DNA of 64,000 nucleotides from Pseudorhodoferax sp. Leaf267 (GCF_001422405.1 NZ_LMMV01000023.1:304843-368842); one strand, 5' to 3'. Shown: positions 8,813 through 17,337, counted from the stretch's first letter. Notes: generated by a model not told the origin, from the letters alone. Program-made: numbers and translations.

Positions 8813-10051
8813 TCAACGCAGGTTCAGCAGGGTGTTCATGAGCTGGTCCTGCGTCTTGATGGTCTGCGCGTTGGCCTGGTAGGTGCGCTGCGCGGTCATC
8901 ATGTTCACGAGTTCCTTGGTCAGGTCCACGTTGGAGTCTTCCAGCGCGCCGGCGCGCAGCACGCCCAGGTTGCCGGTGCCGGGCACGCCGGTGGCGGTCG
9001 GCGCGCCCGAGGACGACGTGGCCACCCACAGGTTGCCGCCGATGGGCTGCAGGCCCTGCACGTTGGTGAACGTGGCCAGCTGGATCTGGCCGGCCGCGAT
9101 CGACTTGCCGTTCGAATACACGCCCTGGATCACGCCGCTCTCGTCGATGTTGATCTTGGTCAGCGTGCCCGGCGCCTGGCCGTCGGTCGTGGCCTTGGTC
9201 ACCGAGAACTTGGACGAGCCGAACTGCGTGGCGCGCTCCAGGTTGAACGTCAGGGCCGGCGAGCGCGTGGCGCCGTCGCCCTCGGGCAGCGTCAGGCCGG
9301 CCGGCGTGAACTTGGCCGGCGAGGGCGACGACAGGTTGCCGTCGTTGTCGAAGGCCAGCGGGCCGGCCAGCGTGGGCGTGCCGCCGTCCACGGCGTAGTA
9401 CATGTCCCAGGTGTTGGCGCTGGTCTTGGTGAAGTACATCGACACCGGCACTTCGGTGCCCTGCGAGTTGTAGGCGATGGCCGAGGTGCCATAGGTGTCC
9501 AGCGGCGGCACCAGGGCGGCGGGCGCCGTGCCCGTGGCCACGGGGGCCGATGCGTCCAGGTTGAAGCGCATGTCGATCTTGGTCGTGAGCTGCGCCTCGA
9601 TCTCGCCGCCCGCAGGCAGCACCAGCGGGCCGACGGCGCCGCCGGTGGGGATGGTGCCGTCGGCCGCGGCCGTCAGCCCCATCAGGGTGCCGCCATCGCT
9701 GGTGACGATCTGGCCTTCCTTGGTCATCTTGAAGGTGCCGTCACGCGTGTAGGCCGGCGTGCCATTGGGCTGCGTGATCTGGAAGAAGCCGTTGCCGTTG
9801 ATGGCCACGTCCATGCTGTTGCCGGTGATGCTGACGTTGCCCTGCGTGAACTGCTGCGACACGGCGTTGACTTCCACGCCGATGCCGCTGTTCACGCCGC
9901 CCGAGGAGCCCAGGTTGGACGCGTACAGCTCGGCGAATTCGGCGCGCGAGGCCTTCATGCCGGTGGTGTTGGCATTGGCGATGTTGTGGCCGATCACGTC
10001 CAGGTTCTTGCTGGCGGCGTTCAGACCGGAGAGGCCTTGTTGAAAACTCAT
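8813..10051 (-). CDS. flgE: Flagellar hook protein FlgE
   Basis: FlgE polymerises into the hook, the universal joint of the flagellum. The 412-aa product opens MSFQQGLSGLNAASKNLDVI and GHNIANANTTGMKASRAEF. It contains INGNGFFQITQPNGTPAYTR and ends QTIKTQDQLMNTLLNLR, all standard for FlgE. The variable hook-surface domain occupies about residues 140-340. It follows flgD, the hook cap gene. Confidence 0.97.
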   Translation of the reverse strand: MSFQQGLSGLNAASKNLDVIGHNIANANTTGMKASRAEFAELYASNLGSSGGVNSGIGVEVNAVSQQFTQGNVSITGNSMDVAINGNGFFQITQPNGTPAYTRDGTFKMTKEGQIVTSDGGTLMGLTAAADGTIPTGGAVGPLVLPAGGEIEAQLTTKIDMRFNLDASAPVATGTAPAALVPPLDTYGTSAIAYNSQGTEVPVSMYFTKTSANTWDMYYAVDGGTPTLAGPLAFDNDGNLSSPSPAKFTPAGLTLPEGDGATRSPALTFNLERATQFGSSKFSVTKATTDGQAPGTLTKINIDESGVIQGVYSNGKSIAAGQIQLATFTNVQGLQPIGGNLWVATSSSGAPTATGVPGTGNLGVLRAGALEDSNVDLTKELVNMMTAQRTYQANAQTIKTQDQLMNTLLNLR

Positions 10052-10081
10052 GGGGAGCTCCTGAGAGGGCGGGGCGGGCGG

Positions 10082-10738
10082 TTAAAGGATGGCCTTGACG
10101 GCGCTGTAGGCCACGGCGTCGCGCCCGGCCAGTTGCAGCATCAAGGTGTTGTTCTCGTTGCTGACGGAGCCGACCTTGGCGCGTTCGAGCGCTGTGGCCG
10201 TCACGGCGGTGTTGTTGTTGGTGGCAGTGACCTTGAATTGCAGGGTTTCGGAGCCTGCGTATTTGGTGGCGTCCCATTCGAAGGATTGGCGGCCCGCGGC
10301 GAGGTTGCCCATCTGCAGCGTGTCGACCAGCGTGCCGCCGGGCGTGCGGATCTCCACCTTCACGGCGTCGGCCGCGCCGCCCAGGTCGAAGCTGCCGCGG
10401 CCCACGCCGTCGGCCACGGCCACCCGCGAGCCCGGCACCAGCACGTCGCGCCCGACCATGGTCGCGCCCTGCAGCGTCTGCAGCGAGGCCAGCTGCGACA
10501 ACATGCCGGTCACGGTGGCGTTCAGCGTCTCGATGCCGGTCACGGTGTTGAGCTGCGCGATCTGCGAGGTCATCTGCGCGTTGTCCATGGGGTTCATGGG
10601 GTCCTGGCTGTTGAGCTGGGCGACCAGCAGCTTCAGGAAGCGGTCCTGCGTCGCCTGCGCGGTCGAGGTGCTGTTGCTGGTGCTGCTGCCGGCGGCAGTG
10701 CCGTTGACGGAGTTCAGGACGTCGGTGCTGATGGCCAT
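10082..10738 (-). CDS. flgD: Flagellar hook-capping scaffold FlgD
   Basis: FlgD caps the growing hook so that FlgE subunits insert at the tip. The 218-aa protein shows the N-terminal FlgD motif QDRFLKLLVAQLNSQDPMNP, followed by MDNAQMTSQIAQLNTVTGIE. It then has a Tudor/fibronectin-like tail (FEWDATKYAGSETLQFKVTA). A Ser/Thr/Asn-rich linker precedes the conserved part. Length and order are typical. Confidence 0.95.
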   Translation of the reverse strand: MAISTDVLNSVNGTAAGSSTSNSTSTAQATQDRFLKLLVAQLNSQDPMNPMDNAQMTSQIAQLNTVTGIETLNATVTGMLSQLASLQTLQGATMVGRDVLVPGSRVAVADGVGRGSFDLGGAADAVKVEIRTPGGTLVDTLQMGNLAAGRQSFEWDATKYAGSETLQFKVTATNNNTAVTATALERAKVGSVSNENNTLMLQLAGRDAVAYSAVKAIL

Positions 10739-10766
10739 GTCGTGCTTTCGTTGGTTCGGGTGCGGC

Positions 10767-11171
10767 TCACTGGCCCATCTGCAGCGTCTTGAGCAGCAGG
10801 GTCTTGGCGGTGTTCATGACTTCCACGTTGTTCTGGTAGGAGCGCGAGGCCGAGATCATGTTGACCATCTCCTCCACCGCGTTCACGTTGGAATGCGTGA
10901 CGTAGCCCTGCGCGTCGGCCAGCGGGTGGTTCGGGTCCAGCACCTTGCGCGGCGCCGCGTCGCTCTCGGTGACCTGGCGCACGGCCACGCCGGCGGCGCT
11001 GTCGGCGCCCATCAGCGTGGTCTGGAAGACCACCTGGCGCGCCTTGTAGGCCGCGCCGTCCGGGCCGGCCACGGCGTCCACGTTGGCCAGGTTGCTGGCC
11101 ACCACGTTCAGCCGCTGCGACTGCGCGCTGATGCCGCTGCCGGAGACGCCGAAGATCGAGAACATGGACAT
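10767..11171 (-). CDS. flgC: Flagellar proximal rod protein FlgC
   Basis: FlgC is a proximal rod subunit. The 134-aa product starts MSMFSIFGVSGSGISAQSQR and 'LNVVASNLANVDAV', then VVFQTTLM. It ends with the conserved YVTHSNVNAVEEMVNMISAS and SYQNNVEVMNTAKTLLLKTL. It lies 12 bp after the flgB stop, so the two rod genes are cotranscribed and likely translated together. Confidence 0.96.
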   Translation of the reverse strand: MSMFSIFGVSGSGISAQSQRLNVVASNLANVDAVAGPDGAAYKARQVVFQTTLMGADSAAGVAVRQVTESDAAPRKVLDPNHPLADAQGYVTHSNVNAVEEMVNMISASRSYQNNVEVMNTAKTLLLKTLQMGQ

Positions 11172-11183
11172 GTCAGCTCTCCT

Positions 11184-11615
11184 TTACTGGCCCGTGATGG
11201 CGGCCAGCATGGTCTTGGACTGGCCGTTGATGAAGCGCAGCGCGGCTTCGTAGCGCACGGTGTTGTCCACGAAGTTGGCGCGCTCGCGGTCCAGGTCCAC
11301 GGTGTTGTTGTCCATGTTGGGCTGGGCCTGCACGCTGTAGCCCATGTCGGCCCTGCCACCGGCGCCGCCGCCCAGCTCGCCGATCGGGGAGAAGGCCATG
11401 TGCTGGCGGTTGGTGCGCGCCTGTTCGGTCGACACGCTGTAGCCCTTGTCGCCGTGCATCACGTTCTGCAGCGCGTCGCCGAACTTGTAGTCGCGTGCCA
11501 CGAATCCGGGCGTGTCCACGTTGGCGATGTTGCTGGCGATCGTGCGCTGGCGTTCCGAGCGCAGCAGCAGGGCGCGGGCCTGGAAGTCCATCGATCCGGT
11601 GAGTTTGTCCAGCAT
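11184..11615 (-). CDS. flgB: Flagellar proximal rod protein FlgB
   Basis: FlgB is the first rod protein and the first gene of this operon. I use the ATG at 11615 (MLDKLTGSMDFQARALLLRS), preceded by a GAGGTGC ribosome site, giving 143 aa. The frame extends 11 codons upstream but without support. The motif RQRTIASNIANVDTPGFVAR is the diagnostic FlgB N-terminus. The C-terminus (RYEAALRFINGQSKTMLAAI) matches the family. The 190-bp gap to divergent flgA should hold both promoters; I could not identify them. Confidence 0.95.
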   Translation of the reverse strand: MLDKLTGSMDFQARALLLRSERQRTIASNIANVDTPGFVARDYKFGDALQNVMHGDKGYSVSTEQARTNRQHMAFSPIGELGGGAGGRADMGYSVQAQPNMDNNTVDLDRERANFVDNTVRYEAALRFINGQSKTMLAAITGQ

Positions 11616-11803
11616 GTGCGGCACCTCGTGCAATTGGTTGCGCCCCACGGGTGGCCCGGGGGCGGGGAGTGCTGGGAATCTTAAAAACGCCGGGTCTGCG
11701 CGAAGCGGCGATGAAACCGGTGTTTGGCGGGCAGTTCGGCCCTTCGGGCGCGCTGCGCCTGCCTACAGTTGCGGCTGTTCTTTCACGCTTGCAGGAGATG
11801 ACC

Positions 11804-12505
11804 ATGGTGCTTGCCCACTGGTTGCGCCGGCTGCCGGTGCTGGCCCTTGCGGTGGCCAGCGTCCCCGCCGCCGCCCAATACGCCGAGGCCACCCAGCAAT
11901 GGGCGGAGCAGGCCCTGGCCCAGTTGCCGCAGGACGCCAAGGGCCCGCTGCGCATGGAAGTGGCCGTCGGCGCGCTGGACAGCCGGCTGCGCCTGGCGCC
12001 CTGCACCCAGGTCGAGCCCTACATGCCGCCGAACACGCGGCTGTGGGGCCGCACGCGGCTGGGCCTGCGCTGCGTGGACGGCGTGGCGCGCTGGAGCGTC
12101 TTCCTGCCGGTCACGGTCAAGGCCTTCGGCCCGGCCTGGGTGCTGCGCGGCCAGGTGGCCCAGGGCGCGGTGCTGACGGCCGACGACGCCGAGCAGGCCG
12201 AGGTGGACTGGGCCGAGGACCGCTCGCCCGTGCTGGCCGACCCGGCACTGTGGGTGGGCCAGATCACCACGCGTTCGTACATGCCGGGCCAGGCCATCCG
12301 CCAGTCCATGGTCAAGCCGCCGGTGGCGTTCCAGGCCGGCACACAGGTGCGCGTCGTGGCCCAGGGCCAGGGCTTTGCCGTCAGCTCCGACGCGCAGGCG
12401 CTGTCGGCCGGCGTGATCGGCCAGGTCGCCCGCGTGCGCATGGAGAGCGGCCGCATCCTCACCGGCATGGTGCTGGATGCCCGCACAGTCCAGCTCGACA
12501 TGTGA
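11804..12505 (+). CDS. flgA: Flagellar P-ring chaperone FlgA
   Basis: FlgA is the periplasmic chaperone for FlgI P-ring assembly. I choose the ATG at 11804 because GGAG sits 7 nt upstream; an ATG 6 bp earlier would be too close. The 233-aa product has a Sec signal peptide (VLAHWLRRLPVLALAVASVP, cleavage near AAAQ) and an SAF-type C-terminal half. The conserved end is QVRVVAQGQGFAVSSDAQAL, GVIGQVARVRMESGRILTG and VLDARTVQLDM. It is transcribed divergently from the flgB operon. Confidence 0.93.
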   Translation: MVLAHWLRRLPVLALAVASVPAAAQYAEATQQWAEQALAQLPQDAKGPLRMEVAVGALDSRLRLAPCTQVEPYMPPNTRLWGRTRLGLRCVDGVARWSVFLPVTVKAFGPAWVLRGQVAQGAVLTADDAEQAEVDWAEDRSPVLADPALWVGQITTRSYMPGQAIRQSMVKPPVAFQAGTQVRVVAQGQGFAVSSDAQALSAGVIGQVARVRMESGRILTGMVLDARTVQLDM

Positions 12506-12535
12506 ACCGGGGCCAGGGAATTTCCATGCGAACCC

Positions 12536-12562
12536 TCAAGTTGATCCGCCATCTGCCGAAAC
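12536..12562 (+). promoter_or_regulatory. Sigma-28 (FliA) promoter of flgM-flgN
   Basis: TCAAGTTG, an 11-bp spacer and GCCGAAAC match the FliA consensus (TAAAGTTT-N11-GCCGATAA, with TCAAG common in betaproteobacteria). It lies 43 bp before the flgM start. A class-3 promoter on the anti-sigma gene is the expected feedback arrangement. Confidence 0.75.
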
Positions 12563-12604
12563 CATGGCTACGATGCCCTGCACCCAGGGACCATGGAGAG
12601 CGCA

Positions 12605-12934
12605 ATGAAGATAGGCCAATCGCCCGATACGACCCCCGGAGCCATGGCTCCGGCGGCGAAACGGCCCGGGCCGGAGCTGGAAGCCGCCGCCCAGGCGAAA
12701 TCTGCTGCCGCAAAACCGGCGGCGGGCCCCTCCGTGTCGGTCTCCACGCTGAGCCGCACGCTGGAGACTTCGCGCCGCGCCGACTTCGGCGACATCGACC
12801 AGGTCAAGGTCGACGAGATCAAGGCCGCCATTGCCAGTGGCACGTACAAGGTCGACGCCGAGGCGATCGCCGACCGGATGCTGGCCAATGCCGAGGAAAT
12901 GCTGCAACCCAAGGGCCCGGTCTCCAACGGCTGA
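12605..12934 (+). CDS. flgM: Anti-sigma-28 factor FlgM
   Basis: FlgM binds and inhibits FliA until the hook is complete, then is exported. I start at the ATG at 12605 (MKIGQSPDT), which has GGAGAG upstream, giving 109 aa; the ATG at 12593 is an alternative. The N-terminal half is Ala/Pro-rich and disordered, as expected for an exported intrinsically unfolded protein. The C-terminal half holds the FliA-binding region (SRRADFGDIDQVKVDEIKAA, IASGTYKVDAEAIADRML). It sits directly behind a sigma-28 promoter. Confidence 0.93.
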   Translation: MKIGQSPDTTPGAMAPAAKRPGPELEAAAQAKSAAAKPAAGPSVSVSTLSRTLETSRRADFGDIDQVKVDEIKAAIASGTYKVDAEAIADRMLANAEEMLQPKGPVSNG

Positions 12935-12953
12935 CGCCCGCCGGGAGCGCGCT

Positions 12954-13328
12954 GTGAACCACGAGCGCCTCCATTCCCGCCTCGCCGACGTCGAAACCCT
13001 GCTGGCCGACATGGCCGATCTGCTGGTCCGCGGCGACGCCCCCTCCTTCGAAACCGCTGCCACGGCCCTGCGCCAGGCCATGGTCGAGCTGGCCCATGCC
13101 AGCCAGCGCGCCGACGGTCCACCCCCCCATGCCGATCTGCGCGAGCGCCTGCAGCGGGTGGCCCATGCCCTGGTGCGCCAGCGCGAGAACCTGGCCCGCC
13201 GCAGCGTGATCAACGAGCGCGGCCTGGCCGCCGTGCTGCCTCAGCACCGGGCGACCTATACGGCGCCCGGGCGCCAGGGCCCGTTCCGCGGCTCGGTTGC
13301 ACGCCTCTACGTCACGCCCGCGACCTGA
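12954..13328 (+). CDS. flgN: Flagellar export chaperone FlgN
   Basis: FlgN is the cytoplasmic chaperone for FlgK and FlgL. The start is a GTG at 12954 with GGGAG 6 nt upstream, giving 124 aa; it follows flgM by 19 bp. The sequence is mostly helical (LADVETLLADMADLLVRGDA, TAATALRQAMVELAHASQRA, LRERLQRVAHALVRQRENLA), typical of FlgN. It ends in a basic tail. The family is poorly conserved, so the call rests on helicity, length and position after flgM. Confidence 0.85.
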   Translation: MNHERLHSRLADVETLLADMADLLVRGDAPSFETAATALRQAMVELAHASQRADGPPPHADLRERLQRVAHALVRQRENLARRSVINERGLAAVLPQHRATYTAPGRQGPFRGSVARLYVTPAT

Positions 13329-13461
13329 AACATTCGCCTACCGTAAGCCAGCCCACCTGCTCGCGCGGCTGTCAAATCCGTCGACAGCCGAAGCAGTGCG
13401 ATTGTTGACAGTGGCGGGCAGGCCGAGAGCGCTCTGTGATTTTGTGCTCGCAAAAAAATCA

Positions 13462-13480
13462 CATGCGTCTGGCACGCATG
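13462..13480. repeat. Perfect inverted repeat upstream of the PEP-CTERM gene
   Basis: CATGCGT, a 5-bp loop (CTGGC) and ACGCATG form a perfect 7-bp dyad ending 19 bp before the start codon at 13500. It could be an operator or a 5' leader hairpin. Confidence 0.45.
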
Positions 13481-13499
13481 GTGCATACACGGAAGCACC

Positions 13500-14288
13500 A
13501 TGCAACACTTCAAACATCTTCTCTCTGCTGCAGTGCTCTTCACTGTCGCCGTCGCAAGCCAAGCCGCCACTGTGCGGGTCGACTTTGATTCGCCGCTATT
13601 CGACCAGCGCGCGGACAAAGGCTTCGACAGCAACGTCTCGGTGTCCTACCCGGGCGGCAAACGTACGGTGGACGCGGGCACCTTCAGCGGCACGGCGTCC
13701 CGTTTCAACGGCGTCCAGTCCTCGGTCTTCGTGTCGACGAGCGACTTCTACGCCTACTGCTACGACCTGGACGAGACCGTCCAGGCCGGCCAGCGGGTGA
13801 ATTACACGGTGAACATGGACGGCGGTACCGCGCGCACGCTCGATTTTCTGGGCGCCGTGAACTACAAGCTGAGCCTGGACCGTGGCTACTACGACCCGTA
13901 TGCCTGGTTGAACCCTTCGGACAGTTCGATGGGCGCTGCCATCCAGCTGGGCATTTGGGAAAGCCTGTACGAGACGTCCAGCGCGTGGTCCAGCTCGAAC
14001 GGCGCGTTCCGGGCCACGGCCGGTGTGCGGTCCGCCACCGCCACCATGCTCAGCGCCTTCTATGCGGTGCTGGGCCGGTCGAACGCACTGGAGAGTCAGT
14101 TCGTGATGACCCTCACCGCCTCGGGCGCGCAGGATCTGATCACGGGGTCTGTTCCAGTCGCGGTCGTGCCGCCCGTCACGCCGCCCGCGGTGGTGCCACC
14201 GACCAACCAGGTGCCCGAACCGGCATCGTTGGCCCTGTTCGGGCTGGCGATTGCGGGCCTGGGCCTGGCACGCCGCCGCAGGGCCTGA
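13500..14288 (+). CDS. Secreted PEP-CTERM sorting-domain protein
   Basis: The 262-aa product has a Sec signal peptide (HLLSAAVLFTVAVASQA) and a classic PEP-CTERM tail: the VPEP motif at about residue 237, a hydrophobic helix (ASLALFGLAIAGLGLA) and a basic end (RRRRA). Exosortase-type systems recognise such tails and process them during export to the surface. The body (about residues 23-215) has an aromatic-rich beta pattern (STSDFYAYCYDLDETVQAGQ, DRGYYDPYAWLNPSDSSMGA) but no fold I can name. A Pro/Val-rich linker precedes the tail. It is flanked by flagellar genes but has its own leader and terminator. No exosortase gene is in this window. Confidence 0.85.
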   Translation: MQHFKHLLSAAVLFTVAVASQAATVRVDFDSPLFDQRADKGFDSNVSVSYPGGKRTVDAGTFSGTASRFNGVQSSVFVSTSDFYAYCYDLDETVQAGQRVNYTVNMDGGTARTLDFLGAVNYKLSLDRGYYDPYAWLNPSDSSMGAAIQLGIWESLYETSSAWSSSNGAFRATAGVRSATATMLSAFYAVLGRSNALESQFVMTLTASGAQDLITGSVPVAVVPPVTPPAVVPPTNQVPEPASLALFGLAIAGLGLARRRRA

Positions 14289-14322
14289 GCCACGGTTCGT
14301 CCGACCCGCGCCACGACAACAG

Positions 14323-14347
14323 AACCCGCTTCGGCGGGTTTTGTTTT
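14323..14347 (+). terminator. Rho-independent terminator after the PEP-CTERM gene
   Basis: AACCCGC, a TTCG tetraloop and GCGGGTT are followed by TTGTTTT. The 7-bp stem with a stable UUCG loop and T-run lies 35 bp after the stop codon. Confidence 0.9.
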
Positions 14348-14366
14348 GGCCGCGCGGCACCGTCCG

Positions 14367-15080
14367 TCAGTGCGCGCGCATCTTGGCGCGCAGCCGCGCC
14401 ACCGACTGACTGTGCAGCTGGCACACGCGCGACTCGGTGATGCCCAGCACGGCGGCGATCTCCTTGAGGTTCAGGTCCTTCTCGTAGTACATGCTCATGA
14501 TGTACTGCTCGCGCTCGGGCAGCGACTTGATGGCGTCGACCAGGGCCTGGCGCAGCCGGGCGTCGCGCAGCATCTGCATGGGGTCGGCATCAGCGTCACC
14601 GGTGTGCCGGTCCAGGAAGCTGTCGTCGCCGTCGTCGCCGGTCATGTCTTCCAGGTAGACCAGCTGCGTGCCGCGCACCTTGCCCAGCAGGTCCTGGTAG
14701 TCGGCCAGCGTCATGCCCAGCTCCTCGGCGATCTCCGATTCCCTGGGGCTGCGGCCGAGCTTTTGCTCGACCTTGCGCAGCGCGCGCTCGATGTCCTTCT
14801 GGCTCTTGCGCGAACCGCGCGACATCCAGTCGCCCTCGCGCAGCTCATCGATCATCGCGCCGCGGATGCGCTGGGTGGCGAAGGTCTCGAATTGCACGCC
14901 CTGCGCCACCTCATAGCGCGTCAGTGCCTCGGACAGGCCGATCATGCCGACCTGGATCAGGTCGTCCAGCTCCACGTTGGGCGGCAGCTTGGCGATCATG
15001 TGGTGGGCGAGCCGACGCACCAGCGGAACGTACTGCCGGATCATGTGTTCGCGGTCGAACTGGCCTTTGGCGGTGTACAT
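14367..15080 (-). CDS. fliA: Flagellar sigma factor sigma-28 (FliA)
   Basis: FliA directs RNA polymerase to late flagellar, motility and chemotaxis promoters. The 237-aa protein has region 2 (HMIRQYVPLVRRLAHHMIAK, DDLIQVGMIGLSEALTRYE, 'FETFATQRIRGAMIDELRE'). Region 3 is KVEQKLGRSPRESEIAEELG. The region 4 helix-turn-helix is 'KEIAAVLGITESRVCQLHS'. All regions are intact. It is the distal gene of the flhBAFG-fliA block; its activity would be checked by FlgM encoded nearby. Confidence 0.97.
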   Translation of the reverse strand: MYTAKGQFDREHMIRQYVPLVRRLAHHMIAKLPPNVELDDLIQVGMIGLSEALTRYEVAQGVQFETFATQRIRGAMIDELREGDWMSRGSRKSQKDIERALRKVEQKLGRSPRESEIAEELGMTLADYQDLLGKVRGTQLVYLEDMTGDDGDDSFLDRHTGDADADPMQMLRDARLRQALVDAIKSLPEREQYIMSMYYEKDLNLKEIAAVLGITESRVCQLHSQSVARLRAKMRAH

Positions 15081-15116
15081 GTTGTTGTCGTGCCCTACAC
15101 AACGCTCTGGATCATG

Positions 15117-15860
15117 TCAGAGGCCTTTTCCCGCATGGGCGAAAGGGGCGGCACCGCCCTCCAGCAGGCGCAGCGCGAGCCGGTGCACGTCGTCGTTGCG
15201 CCGCCCCGACTCCACCTCGCTCTGCACGGTGACCATGTCGGTCTCGCACCCCAGGAAGGTCATGGCGCATTTTTGCAGATTTCGGCCGGCTGTTCTGGCC
15301 AATTGCTCCGCATTGCGCAACGGTGCGACGGCCAGCGCGACCAGCGTGGGCACCAGCTGGGCCTGCATGCGGAACTGCTTGAGCGTGCCGTAGCTGCGCA
15401 GCATGGCGCGCCGGCCAGGCGTGATGGCCAGCACGGGCTGCGCCTGGCTGCCGGCCAGCACCGGGATCAGCAGCTCGGCGCGCGCATACAGCACCAGCAC
15501 GCCGCAGCCGTTCAGCAGCTGCCCGAGCCGGGCCAGTGGCGGGGCCGAGCCCTGGCCGAGCGCGCGCAGCCCGGCGGCCGCCGGCATCACGGCCCATTCG
15601 GAATCGTCGGTCGCGCCGATTGCGGCCCAGGGCATGTGCTGCATCAGGTCGACCAGGCCCGGCCGCGTGGCCGATTCCATGCTCGTGCCGTCCAGCACCA
15701 CAGGCGGGTAGCCGTAGCCCTGCAAAGCCTGGCACAGCTGCCACAGCAGCGGCTGTTCGTGGGCCTGGTCGCCCTGGCTGACCAGGGTGATCAGGCGGGG
15801 CTGGCCCTGCGCGGCGATCTGCCGCAGGCTGGCTCCCTGGCCGGCGATGTGCTCAAGCAT
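15117..15860 (-). CDS. FlhG/FleN-like protein lacking the Walker A motif
   Basis: Position (overlapping the flhF end by 8 bp and followed by fliA) and the alpha/beta pattern point to the MinD-like flagellar-number regulator FlhG. Where FlhG has the deviant P-loop GKGGVGKT, this 247-aa protein reads SQGDQAHEQPLLWQLCQALQ; the following strand 'YGYPPVVLDGTS' aligns. Nucleotide binding through a normal P-loop is therefore unlikely. The rest (GLVDLMQHMPWAAIGATDDS, 'TPGRRAMLRSYGTLKQFRM') keeps the length and order of such a domain. I infer a divergent FlhG homologue; it may still act with FlhF in polar placement, or be a separate family. Confidence 0.65.
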   Translation of the reverse strand: MLEHIAGQGASLRQIAAQGQPRLITLVSQGDQAHEQPLLWQLCQALQGYGYPPVVLDGTSMESATRPGLVDLMQHMPWAAIGATDDSEWAVMPAAAGLRALGQGSAPPLARLGQLLNGCGVLVLYARAELLIPVLAGSQAQPVLAITPGRRAMLRSYGTLKQFRMQAQLVPTLVALAVAPLRNAEQLARTAGRNLQKCAMTFLGCETDMVTVQSEVESGRRNDDVHRLALRLLEGGAAPFAHAGKGL

Positions 15861-17337
15861 GGGCGCCCGCTCCGGGTTGTCTGGACCTGCCGGCCGAGGA
15901 GAAGAAAAAGTTGAGGTCGGAGGGCTGCGGGTCGTAGGCCGAGCGCACGTTGCTGCGCATGGACGCGCCGATCAGCTTGGCGGCGCTGGCGCGCTCGAAG
16001 TCCTCGGGCACGCGCTGGCCGTTGCAGACGCCGCGCAGCAGCAGCTGGTGGCGGATGGCTGCGTCCAACGAGGGGCCCAGCTTCACGGCTTCGTCGACCT
16101 TGGACAGGATGGCCTGCTGCACGCCGCTGGTCTTGAAGGAGCCCATCACGTCGTCCAGCATGTCGCCATGGGCGCCGGCATTGACCACCAGCAGGCGCTG
16201 CACGCCGGGCAGGCCCAGCATGTCCAGCATGCCCTGCTTGCGCGGGTCGCGCGGGGCCACGCCGGTGGTGTCCACCAGCACCATCTTCTTGTTGGACAGC
16301 AGGCCCAGCAGGTCCTGCAGCGCGGCGCGGTCGTGCGCCAGGTGCGCCACCACGCCCAGCATGCGGCCGTAGCTGCGCAGCTGCTCGTGCGCGCCGACGC
16401 GGTAGGTGTCCAGCGTGACCAGGCCGACGCTGGCCGCGCCATGGGCCTGCACGCAGTGCGCGGCCAGCTTGGCGGCGGTGGTGGTCTTGCCCACGCCGGT
16501 GGCGCCGACCAGCGCGAACACGCCGCCCTGGTCGTACAGCGGCTGCTGCAGCTCGTCGGTGCGCAGGTTGCGCTGCAGCACCTCGATGACCCAGCGCACG
16601 GCGTCACCGGGCGCGTGTTCGGGCGGCAGGCGTTCCAGCAGCGCACGCGCCAGGTTCGGCGAGTAGCCGGCGCGGATCAGCTTGAGCATCAGGTTCGACT
16701 GGATCGGGTCCTGCCGCGCCTGGCCCAGCCAGGTCAGCGTGTTGAAGCGCTCCTCGATCATCTCCTTCATCGCCTGCAGCTCGTTCGAGATGGCGGGCGT
16801 GGCCGGGGCGGCGGCGGGCAGCGGTGCCGGCCGGGTGCGCAGCGCTTCCTTCACGAAGGGCAGGGCGTGCTGCACGCGCGGCGCGGCCGGCTCGGCGGGC
16901 GCGGCGGGCGCAATGGCCTGCGGCTGCATGCGCTCGGCCAGCTGCAGCAGCTGTGCGGCCTGGGGCAGCGCCTTGGCCGCGGCCGAGGCGCGCAGCGGCA
17001 GGCTTTCGCCGGCATCGGCCAGGGCCTCGTGGCGGCGGCGCAGCATGCGCTCGCGCACATAGTCCTGGAACGACAGCGTGCTCATGGCGAGCTGCTCGGC
17101 GTCCTCGGCCACGGGGTTGGTGGCCTGCTCGGCAGCAGGGGCGCGGGGCCGGGGCGCAGCGCCGGCCGGAGCCTGGCGGGCGTCCAGCGCCGACAGCGTG
17201 TCCTCGGCGGTCGCGACCACTTCCACGCCGGTGGCCGTGGGGCGGTTGGACAGGATCAGCGTGCCATCGCCGAATGCCATCCTGGCCTTGGCCAGAGCCT
17301 CGCGCGAGGTCGCGCCGGTAAAGCGTTGAATGTTCAA
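15853..17337 (-). CDS. flhF: Flagellar biosynthesis SRP-type GTPase FlhF
   Basis: FlhF is an SRP-like GTPase that sets the position of polar flagella. The start is a TTG at 17337, overlapping the flhA stop as TTGA, with GAGAGG upstream. The B-domain (MNIQRFTGATSREALAKARM and FGDGTLILSNRP) is followed by an Ala/Pro-rich linker (about residues 55-185). The NG GTPase domain has the P-loop VGATGVGKTTTAAKLAAHCV, then TLDTYRVGAHEQLRSYGRML, DTTGVAPRD in place of the usual DTAG, and 'LSKVDEAVKLG'. The protein is 494 aa, normal for the family. Confidence 0.94.
   Translation of the reverse strand: MNIQRFTGATSREALAKARMAFGDGTLILSNRPTATGVEVVATAEDTLSALDARQAPAGAAPRPRAPAAEQATNPVAEDAEQLAMSTLSFQDYVRERMLRRRHEALADAGESLPLRASAAAKALPQAAQLLQLAERMQPQAIAPAAPAEPAAPRVQHALPFVKEALRTRPAPLPAAAPATPAISNELQAMKEMIEERFNTLTWLGQARQDPIQSNLMLKLIRAGYSPNLARALLERLPPEHAPGDAVRWVIEVLQRNLRTDELQQPLYDQGGVFALVGATGVGKTTTAAKLAAHCVQAHGAASVGLVTLDTYRVGAHEQLRSYGRMLGVVAHLAHDRAALQDLLGLLSNKKMVLVDTTGVAPRDPRKQGMLDMLGLPGVQRLLVVNAGAHGDMLDDVMGSFKTSGVQQAILSKVDEAVKLGPSLDAAIRHQLLLRGVCNGQRVPEDFERASAAKLIGASMRSNVRSAYDPQPSDLNFFFSSAGRSRQPGAGAHA

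Noticed and set aside
13470..13485. TGGCACG-N4-GTGC, a near-perfect sigma-54 promoter with correct GG-N10-GC spacing before the PEP-CTERM gene
   Set aside because: Transcription would start about 4 nt before the ATG and exclude the GGAAG ribosome site, so I did not list it as a promoter. It overlaps the inverted repeat that I did list; 5' end mapping would decide.
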